DNA of 9,289 nucleotides, taken from NCBI GenBank assembly GCA_036736205.1, contig DAINMX010000258.1:1-9289 (forward strand). The letters run 5' to 3'. Position numbers and translations under genes: made by a program. Under the pieces are notes generated by a model. It was not told the DNA's origin and did no database searches. It saw nothing but the letters and a program-made list of their open reading frames with translations. Each line of letters begins with the position of its first letter. The stretch's first letter is position 1. Shown piece by piece: positions 1 to 4,572 of this stretch. The DNA comes from XYA12-FULL-58-9 sp001798605. GTDB taxonomy: Bacteria > Myxococcota > XYA12-FULL-58-9.

Positions 1-1263
1 GGTGCCTTCCCCGTTGAAGGTGGGGGTAACGGCGCTGTTGGCGACGAGCTCGGTGATTGTGCGCAGGTACTTTGCTTCACGTAGGAGCTTGGGAAAGTCG
101 ACGATGCCAACCTCGTCCTCGGGGGTGTGGTAATAGCGGTTTTGTCCATCGGACATGAACAAGACTGGCACGCCGCGATCACGAAAACTGTCGTAGTCAC
201 TCCAGGGATTGGTGACCACGAAGATGAGATACATCATCTTCTCCACCAGGTGCAGGCCACCATGGTAGATGTTGATGCCGCTTGGCGGGTTGGCGGCGGC
301 CATCAGTGAATGGATCTGTGGTGACAGCTCACTGCCGAGGACCACGTGTTCTTGGTTATTGCTCCAGAGATTGCCACCCATCAAATCGAGGACGATGGCC
401 ACATCGGTTTGTGCAAGGGGCACTATTGGATGGGTTGCGTAATAATCGGACCCCATGGTCTGCTCGAGAAAGTCAGGTGGCTCTTCGCTGTCCCAAAACG
501 CCACCAACACCGAACGGGTCGGCGGATTCTGGCTGAGCTCGCAGGCGAGGCTGAGCACCGCCGCGACGGCGGTGGCGTTGTCGTAGGCACCGTTGCAGAT
601 ATCGCCATCGCAGCTGCCGAGGTGATCATAGTGGGCGCTGATGATCACGTGACGCGCGGCGAGACTAGGATTCGTGCCCGTGATGCGACCGAGAACATTG
701 GTGCCGGTGCCACCGACGATCGGTTGTTCGTAGGTGCCTGTTTGTGCCGAGGGGATATCGCAGAGGATGAGCTCGTTGATGAGAAATTGCCGCGCCGCTA
801 CTAGGCCGCCTGGACTGCCATTGTCCCGACCCTGCAAGGCATCGGCGGCGAGGTATCCGGTGATGCGTTCCAAGTTACTTTGGGTGATGTGCTCGACGAA
901 TGGCCCACTGGTGTCGCCAGGGTTCACGTGGGTGTCGCCTGGATTGACGTGGGTGTCGCCTGGATTGACGTGGGCGTCGCCCGGATTGACGTAGGTGTCG
1001 CCCGGATTGACGTAGGTGTCGCCTGGGTTCACGTGGGTGTCACCGGGGTTCACGTGGGCGTCGCCTGGATTCACGTGGGTGTCGCCTGGATTCACATCGG
1101 TGTCACCGGTATTGATGTGCGCGTCACCAGTGATTCCCGCGTCACCTTTGCAGTAGACTATCGGATCCCCGGCTGGTGCGTAATAATACCGCGGGGGCTC
1201 TTCAGTCGTAGAGCAGCCCACCGCGGCGAGGAGAACGAGGACGACAAGACGTGCGTCAGACAT
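1..1263 (-). CDS. M28-family zinc metallopeptidase lipoprotein, 3' end outside window
   Basis: The first 421 codons of an exported metallopeptidase read leftward off the window. Residues 1-17 form a lipoprotein signal (hydrophobic LVVLVLLAAVG followed by Cys17), so the protein is probably tethered to the outer or inner membrane. A repetitive linker follows (residues about 40-122), then the M28 domain from about 125. The full M28 co-catalytic two-zinc set is visible: H211 and D213 in SAHYDHLG, bridging D228 in GAYDN, catalytic E260 and ligand E261 in DSEE, D293 in VLDLMGG, and H379 in YYHTPEDE. The SDYDSF motif near 355-360 is also typical. The family removes N-terminal amino acids or acts on small peptides; the exact substrate cannot be read. 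The ATG at 1263 is preceded by a weak G-rich SD-like stretch (GGTGG). The window seems to lose only the C-terminal tail, because the last metal ligand is present. Confidence 0.93.
   Translation of the reverse strand, partial: MSDARLVVLVLLAAVGCSTTEEPPRYYYAPAGDPIVYCKGDAGITGDAHINTGDTDVNPGDTHVNPGDAHVNPGDTHVNPGDTYVNPGDTYVNPGDAHVNPGDTHVNPGDTHVNPGDTSGPFVEHITQSNLERITGYLAADALQGRDNGSPGGLVAARQFLINELILCDIPSAQTGTYEQPIVGGTGTNVLGRITGTNPSLAARHVIISAHYDHLGSCDGDICNGAYDNATAVAAVLSLACELSQNPPTRSVLVAFWDSEEPPDFLEQTMGSDYYATHPIVPLAQTDVAIVLDLMGGNLWSNNQEHVVLGSELSPQIHSLMAAANPPSGINIYHGGLHLVEKMMYLIFVVTNPWSDYDSFRDRGVPVLFMSDGQNRYYHTPEDEVGIVDFPKLLREAKYLRTITELVANSAVTPTFNGEGT
919..1107 (-). repeat. 21-bp tandem repeat coding heptapeptide GDTHVNP linker
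   Basis: Nine in-frame copies of a 21-bp unit encode GD[T/A][H/Y/D]VNP at residues 53-115 of the M28 lipoprotein. Degenerate units (GDAGIT, GDAHINT) lie before it and GDTSGPF after it. The copies differ mainly by T/A at position 3 and H/Y/D at position 4. The array sits between the lipid-anchored N-terminus and the peptidase domain, so it most likely acts as an extended spacer. The Asp and Asn content would allow calcium binding, but that is only a possibility. Copy-number changes would keep the reading frame. Confidence 0.93.
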
Positions 1264-1307
1264 GAAACCACCGGCAATGCTATGGGTACAACCCGACCAT
1301 CCCCGCC

Positions 1308-1372
1308 AAAATGCCGGGTGGATTTCGACCTGTCAACTCATACTCTGTTAATTGCAAATGAAAATTTGTCAA
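1308..1372 (-). promoter_or_regulatory. Candidate promoter region of the M28 gene
   Basis: The 128-bp gap before the M28 gene contains an AT-rich stretch with two perfect TTGACA boxes on the minus strand (1372-1367 and 1336-1331). The nearer one has CATTTT 17 bp downstream (1313-1308), and the farther has TAACAG after 16 bp (1350-1345). Both -10 matches are poor (3 of 6), so the start site is uncertain. No hairpin terminator for the upstream gene is obvious here. Confidence 0.3.
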
Positions 1373-1391
1373 TTCCGGACGGGCTCATCGC

Positions 1392-1760
1392 TCAGAATGG
1401 CGTGTCGTCGTCGTAACCCGGGGGCGGCTCGTCGGTGTTGGGAGGGGGATCGTCGAAGCGACTTACCGCCGCCTTGCCGACCCCTGAGATTTCCCAAACG
1501 TCGAGGCTGTTGAAGTATTTCACTTCACCTTTGGGGCTGGTCCACTCACGGCCGCGCAAGCTGAAGTCGATCTCCACTTCGTCGCCAGCAGAAAAATTGT
1601 CCAGCTGGTCACAACGATCACCAGTGAGCTGAAAAAGCACATATTGGGGATATCGGGGATTGTCTGCGAGCTCGAGCACCAATTCCCGTTTGCGGAATCG
1701 TTCTGTTACCTGTTGCGCATCGAATGTGCTGTGCAGTCGGCCTTTGGCTTTGTATCCCAT
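1392..1760 (-). CDS. DUF3127 OB-fold-like protein with SSB-type acidic C-terminal tip
   Basis: This 122-aa protein matches my memory of the DUF3127 family: an N-terminal GYKAKGRLHSTFD strand, FRKRELVLEL, PQYVLFQLTGDRCDQLD, GDEVEIDFSLRGREW and GEVKYFNSLDVWEI. The family is small and predicted to be OB-fold-like; its function is not established. The C-terminus is a Pro-rich acidic tail ending DDDTPF, very close to the DDDIPF tip by which single-stranded DNA-binding proteins recruit replication and repair partners. I infer an SSB-like role in nucleic acid metabolism. The ATG at 1760 is chosen because it begins the conserved domain. An in-frame TTG at 1796 would add a Cys-rich, non-conserved 12-residue stretch. 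Neither start has a good SD. The gene has its own candidate promoter at 1854-1881, divergent from the TetR gene. Confidence 0.85.
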   Translation of the reverse strand: MGYKAKGRLHSTFDAQQVTERFRKRELVLELADNPRYPQYVLFQLTGDRCDQLDNFSAGDEVEIDFSLRGREWTSPKGEVKYFNSLDVWEISGVGKAAVSRFDDPPPNTDEPPPGYDDDTPF

Positions 1761-1853
1761 GCAGGCACAGTTAGCTTCGCATCGGCTTGGAATCAATAGG
1801 CAATCAAAAATTCATCCCAATGCCAAACATGCCAACCTGGCTCAAGCGCAATC

Positions 1854-1881
1854 ATTCTACATGAAGATACCGCGTTGACAA
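1854..1881 (-). promoter_or_regulatory. Candidate promoter of the DUF3127 gene
   Basis: On the minus strand TTGTCA (1881-1876) and TAGAAT (1859-1854) are separated by 16 bp; each box matches the sigma-70 consensus at 5 of 6 positions. The expected start near 1847 leaves a leader of about 85 nt before the ATG at 1760. The -35 box lies almost exactly on top of the -35 box of the opposing TetR promoter. Confidence 0.6.
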
Positions 1882-1902
1882 ACCGAACGTTCGTGCTATT
1901 TT
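1875..1902 (+). promoter_or_regulatory. Promoter of the TetR gene, extended -10
   Basis: A perfect TTGACA (1875-1880), a 16-bp spacer and TATTTT (1897-1902) preceded by TGC (1894-1896, extended -10). Transcription would start about 1908-1910, at or beside the ATG of the regulator gene, so the mRNA may be leaderless. The spacer contains the palindrome at 1884-1893. Confidence 0.7.
1884..1893. promoter_or_regulatory. Probable TetR-family operator (10-bp perfect palindrome)
   Basis: CGAACGTTCG is a perfect palindrome placed between the -35 and -10 of the regulator gene and directly upstream of the -35 of the divergent DUF3127 gene. TetR-family proteins usually bind such palindromes in the shared region between their own gene and a divergent target. 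The position predicts autorepression and possible control of the DUF3127 gene. The symmetry does not extend beyond 10 bp, which is short for the family. Confidence 0.55.
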
Positions 1903-1908
1903 ATAAGG

Positions 1909-2502
1909 ATGATGAAGGGTCGGGAGACAAAAGAGACGATCTTGAATGCAGCCCTGGGTTTCGCGCGCTTGCATGGATTGGAGGGATTGAGCATTGGCCG
2001 ATTGGCAAAGGGTGTTGGGTTGTCAAAGAGCGGTCTGTTCGCCCATTTCAACTCCAAAGAGACCCTCCAACTCAATGTTTTGCAGCGCGGCGTGGAGGAG
2101 TTTCTGGAGGCCGTTGTGCGACCGGCCATCAAGGAACCACGGGGTGAGCCACGTTTGCGGGCGTTGTTGGATCGATGGCTTCGATGGGCAGCTGGGGATG
2201 GTTCAAGAGGCAAGGGAGGCTGTTTGTTCTTGGGGGCAGCGGTCGAGCTCGACGATCAACCTGGGGCGCTGCGCGATTACCTGGTCAACAGCCAGCGGCA
2301 ATGGATTTCAACCCTCGCAAGGGCGGTGACGATTGCCCAGACTGCCGGAGACATAAGCCCTGATGTCGATACGGAACAGATGGCGTTCGAGATCTACAGC
2401 ATCATGATGGCTTTTCACCTCTATCACCGACTTCTTCGCGATCCCGACGCAAGCATGCGGGCTCGCAAAGCGTTTGACAAACTGTTGGCGGCGTCCAGGT
2501 AA
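1909..2502 (+). CDS. TetR/AcrR-family transcriptional regulator
   Basis: A 197-aa protein of the usual TetR length. The N-terminal DNA-binding region is typical: KETILNAALGFARLHGLEGLSIGRLAKGVGLSKSGLFAHFNSKETL (residues about 8-53), with the recognition helix at GLSKSGLFAHF. The C-terminal ligand-binding and dimer domain contains KGGCLFLGAAVELDDQPG (about 102-119), a pattern common in one AcrR-like subgroup. The ligand is unknown. The start is ATG 1909 or ATG 1912. AAGG lies directly against the first ATG and the promoter start falls on it, so translation may be leaderless or begin at the second ATG. A 58-aa gene follows 19 bp downstream and is probably cotranscribed. The palindrome in the promoter suggests autoregulation. 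Confidence 0.93.
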   Translation: MMKGRETKETILNAALGFARLHGLEGLSIGRLAKGVGLSKSGLFAHFNSKETLQLNVLQRGVEEFLEAVVRPAIKEPRGEPRLRALLDRWLRWAAGDGSRGKGGCLFLGAAVELDDQPGALRDYLVNSQRQWISTLARAVTIAQTAGDISPDVDTEQMAFEIYSIMMAFHLYHRLLRDPDASMRARKAFDKLLAASR

Positions 2503-2510
2503 CGGGAATC

Positions 2511-2515
2511 AGGAG
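2511..2515 (+). promoter_or_regulatory. Strong ribosome binding site of the 58-aa gene
   Basis: AGGAG ends 6 nt before the ATG at 2522. It settles that start over an upstream in-frame ATG at 2474, which lies inside the regulator gene and has no such site. Confidence 0.75.
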
Positions 2516-2521
2516 AAATCT

Positions 2522-2698
2522 ATGCGTGAAGCTCTCGACAACTTCTTTGATTGGCTGGGAGACACCTTTGGACCGCAGTTTGACAATCTGCAGTTCGAGA
2601 TTCATGAGGTCGACCTTCGTGATGATCTCTGTTTTGGTCGGGATCGTTTGACGATGGCCGATCTTCACCGCGACAAGCCAAATCGTACGCTCAACTAA
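2522..2698 (+). CDS. Unrecognised 58-aa acidic protein
   Basis: This small protein begins MREALDNFFDWLGDTFGPQF and ends DKPNRTLN. I do not recognise a family. It has an amphipathic, aromatic-rich N-terminal part (FFDWLGDTFG), several Asp and Glu residues, one Cys, and no signal peptide or membrane segment. The strong AGGAG site 6 nt before the ATG, and the 19-bp spacing after the TetR stop, support it as a real gene in the regulator's transcription unit. It ends 13 nt before the convergent YqeY-domain gene, and no terminator hairpin is visible between them. Possible roles as a partner or effector of the regulator are only guesses. Confidence 0.65.
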   Translation: MREALDNFFDWLGDTFGPQFDNLQFEIHEVDLRDDLCFGRDRLTMADLHRDKPNRTLN

Positions 2699-2711
2699 GA
2701 ATCAAAGGCTT

Positions 2712-3179
2712 CTACTTTGCCAGTCGGGAGAGCTCTTGCTCCGCCAGGCGACGAACGAGCCCAGCGTCGACTTCTCCTTTGTGCTCCTTCATCACCATGC
2801 CAGTCACTTGGCCCGCCTGCTTGGGATCACTGATCTTCTTTGAGGCGATAGCAGCCTTGACGATCGACAGAACCTCATCTTCCGTCATCTGCTTTGGCAG
2901 ATACTGTTCGAGGTAGCCTATTTCGTATTGGTATTTGCCCCGTAGCTGCTCGCCCCGAGCACCCGCCGCCTCGAGCTCTTCGATCCCTTTGCGTAGGGAT
3001 TTGATGTAGGTGGTAATAATTCCCTGGTACAGAGGATCGTCGAGCGCGCCTTCGAAGCCCTTGACGTTACTTGCCTCTTGGACCTTTGCCTTGACCTGGC
3101 GAATGCACGCAAGGCGCTTCTGGTCACGGCAACGCATGGCGTCCTTGAGCTCTTCGTTTAGCTTCTCAGCAATACTCAT
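2712..3179 (-). CDS. GatB/YqeY domain-containing protein
   Basis: A 155-aa protein matching the YqeY family across its whole length: SIAEKLNEELKDAMRCRDQKRLACIRQVKAKVQEA at the start, YLEQYLPKQMTEDEV in the middle (about residues 90-104), and the terminal GQVTGMVMKEHKGEVDAGLVRRLAEQEL. The domain resembles the tRNA-binding tail of the GatB subunit of the amidotransferase that makes Gln-tRNA or Asn-tRNA; the role of stand-alone YqeY is not settled. The ATG at 3179 has AAGGA about 7 nt upstream, which decides it over a longer open frame reaching 3329. It lies 100 bp downstream of the Leu-Pro-Ser repeat gene. A weak -10-like TATAGG in that gap means it could have its own promoter. Confidence 0.92.
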   Translation of the reverse strand: MSIAEKLNEELKDAMRCRDQKRLACIRQVKAKVQEASNVKGFEGALDDPLYQGIITTYIKSLRKGIEELEAAGARGEQLRGKYQYEIGYLEQYLPKQMTEDEVLSIVKAAIASKKISDPKQAGQVTGMVMKEHKGEVDAGLVRRLAEQELSRLAK

Positions 3180-3279
3180 ACAACCATCCTTTGGCGGCGC
3201 GGTCGCGAACGAAATTGACCCTATACGACAAGGCCCCAAGTGCGCCAGACGCATTTTCCCTCCGCATCTTGATCGCGAT

Positions 3280-3873
3280 TCAGTTCTTGGGATCTGCCAA
3301 CTGGTCAAGTGCATCGAGATGCTCGACATTGCGGCGCTCTATGTCGGCGGCCGCCTTTCTGGCATCTTCGATGAACGTCCCCGGATGTGCCAAGGGGCCG
3401 GTCGACAGACCTGCCTGGGAGCGCAGCCAACCGAGGTAGAATCCACCACCGAGGGTTGCTACGGCGGCAAACGCCGCGACCTTGATGATCCAGGAAGGCA
3501 TTTGCCGCATGCGCGCCATAACGAGTCCAGCGACGATGCCCACACCAACGCCAATCAACAATGTGCCGCTGCCGAGGTTCGTCGTGTTTACCAAGTTTGC
3601 AGGCTGGGATGGCAGAGATGGCAGAGATGGCAAAGATGGCAAAGATGGCAAAGATGGCAGAGATGGCAGAGATGGCAGAGACGGCAAGTTGCTCGACATC
3701 TTGGCCTCGACCTCGGTGTCTCCGTCGTTTTGAGCCGACGCCGAGAGAGTGATCTTTCGCGCGTCCTTGCGTATACCCGACGGGATGGTCTCAAGGCTAT
3801 CAGTGATCACCGGTTCGCCACCAGCGCCGGTGTATAGATAAAAAACTCTCTCGGTTGGAACAGCGGCGCTCAC
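3280..3873 (-). CDS. Membrane protein: DUF4124-like domain, Leu-Pro-Ser repeat linker, two TM segments
   Basis: With a GTG start the product is 197 aa. Residues about 7-45 (RVFYLYTGAGGEPVITDSLE, then IPSGIRKDAR) resemble the short DUF4124-type domain. Residues 63-89 are nine Leu-Pro-Ser units. Two hydrophobic segments follow, LLIGVGVGIVAGLVMARM (about 105-122) and IIKVAAFAAVATLGGGFYLG (about 129-148), joined by a short loop. The tail is charged and helical (EDARKAAADIERRNVEHLDAL). The protein is therefore likely a two-pass inner-membrane protein with both ends on the same side. The GTG at 3873 is chosen because GGAGAAG precedes it and it lies 19 bp after the FHA stop; the first ATG (3699) would lose the N-terminal domain. 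The FHA gene just upstream suggests a functional link, unproven. The DUF4124 resemblance is from memory and moderate. Confidence 0.75.
   Translation of the reverse strand: MSAAVPTERVFYLYTGAGGEPVITDSLETIPSGIRKDARKITLSASAQNDGDTEVEAKMSSNLPSLPSLPSLPSLPSLPSLPSLPSLPSQPANLVNTTNLGSGTLLIGVGVGIVAGLVMARMRQMPSWIIKVAAFAAVATLGGGFYLGWLRSQAGLSTGPLAHPGTFIEDARKAAADIERRNVEHLDALDQLADPKN
3607..3687 (-). repeat. 9-bp tandem repeat coding (Leu-Pro-Ser)9
   Basis: Nine copies of a 9-bp unit encode Leu-Pro-Ser. The units are nearly identical and vary at the first base of the Leu codon (CTG or TTG, in runs), one Pro codon and one Ser codon. The array links the N-terminal domain to the membrane segments. Slippage by whole units would keep the frame and change the linker length. 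Confidence 0.95.
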
Positions 3874-3877
3874 CGAG

Positions 3878-3884
3878 CTTCTCC
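3878..3884 (-). promoter_or_regulatory. Ribosome binding site deciding a GTG start
   Basis: GGAGAAG on the minus strand, with its GGAG core 7 nt before the GTG at 3873, marks the start of the Leu-Pro-Ser repeat membrane protein. Confidence 0.65.
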
Positions 3885-3892
3885 AATCATTG

Positions 3893-4486
3893 CTATTGGG
3901 TTCTGCTGTCGCCGCCGAGCTTGACGATGCGCAGCTCCAAAAAGAGAAGCAATCGTTCACCGGTGAGGTAGTAAAAGACGCGCTTGCCAAAACGGACGCA
4001 GTCACCGCTGACCAAAGGCAAGGGATCGCCGGGATTGAGTTGGTTGCGGTTGACGAAGGTGCCGTTTGATGAGTTGCGATCAACCAACAACATCGCCACG
4101 CCTGTTTCTTCGATGGCCGCGTGAATCGAAGAAATCGTGTCGTCGACAATCACTATGTCATTGCGTTTCGCCCTGCCAATACAGATGTCTCGAGATTCGT
4201 GCTGTCCTGCTTGGATGAGGGGGAGTACCTGGGATGAGCCGGCCACCAAATCTTGCATTGCCATCATGCGAGCAATGCGTGCTTCCTTGTGTGCCTCGGC
4301 ATCGGCGTCATTGAGCGTGAAAGGTTGGGTGCTCCACGTCTGGTTGCGCTGGACGCTCTCTCCTTTGGGGAGCAGTATCTCTGACGACTTTGCGGCTTCA
4401 ATGAGGACCGGAGGCCCCGCAGTGAGGCTCTCACCTCGGCGTAGGGCGTCGCGTTGCTCCAGGGTGAGATCGTCAATTGTGGGCAT
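3893..4486 (-). CDS. FHA-domain protein
   Basis: A 197-aa protein with a C-terminal forkhead-associated domain (about residues 100-175). The key phosphothreonine-binding residues are visible: G104-R105 in CIGRAKRND, S119 and H122 in DTISSIHAAI, N141-G142-T143 in SSNGTFVN. FHA domains bind phosphothreonine peptides made by Ser/Thr kinases. The N-terminal 100 residues are charged and unassigned, with no signal peptide, so the protein is probably cytoplasmic. The ATG at 4486 begins a sensible N-terminus (MPTIDDLTLEQRDALRRGE). A longer frame to 4603 would overlap the CAP gene and is Arg-rich and less protein-like. No strong SD is seen. It sits between the exported CAP protein and the membrane protein and is likely cotranscribed. 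No kinase is encoded in the window. Confidence 0.9.
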   Translation of the reverse strand: MPTIDDLTLEQRDALRRGESLTAGPPVLIEAAKSSEILLPKGESVQRNQTWSTQPFTLNDADAEAHKEARIARMMAMQDLVAGSSQVLPLIQAGQHESRDICIGRAKRNDIVIVDDTISSIHAAIEETGVAMLLVDRNSSNGTFVNRNQLNPGDPLPLVSGDCVRFGKRVFYYLTGERLLLFLELRIVKLGGDSRTQ

Positions 4487-4572
4487 GCCCAAAGAATACG
4501 CCGACCTGGGGGCCCCGAACAAGGCCCGTCGACGGCTGGGACGATTGCAAAGGTTGGGAATGGTTGTGACAC

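Noticed and set aside
346..804. Plus-strand open frame of 152 aa
   Set aside because: It lies wholly antisense to the conserved M28 domain, including H211, D228 and E260/E261.
880..1416. Plus-strand open frame of 178 aa with repeated VGVAWIDVGVA units
   Set aside because: It is the antisense reading of the 21-bp repeat in the M28 gene; the 21-bp unit keeps several frames open. The minus strand has all M28 catalytic motifs.
1771..1782. Possible three-codon upstream ORF (ATG CGA AGC TAA) before the DUF3127 start
   Set aside because: No ribosome binding site, and such short frames occur by chance. It could be revisited if translation control is found.
2699..2711. Terminator between the convergent 58-aa gene and the YqeY-domain gene
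   Set aside because: Only 13 bp, with at best an AAAG/CTTT 4-bp pairing and no T-run, so no terminator can be supported.
3482..3733. Plus-strand open frame with collagen-like GRDGKDGKDG triplets
   Set aside because: This Gly-X-Y look is the antisense of the (Leu-Pro-Ser)9 array. It lacks a ribosome binding site and the flanks are not protein-like.
3874..4149. N-terminal extension of the repeat-linker membrane protein up to an ATG at 4149
   Set aside because: It would overlap the FHA domain in another frame and has Ser/Thr/Cys-rich shadow composition. The GTG at 3873 has a good ribosome binding site.
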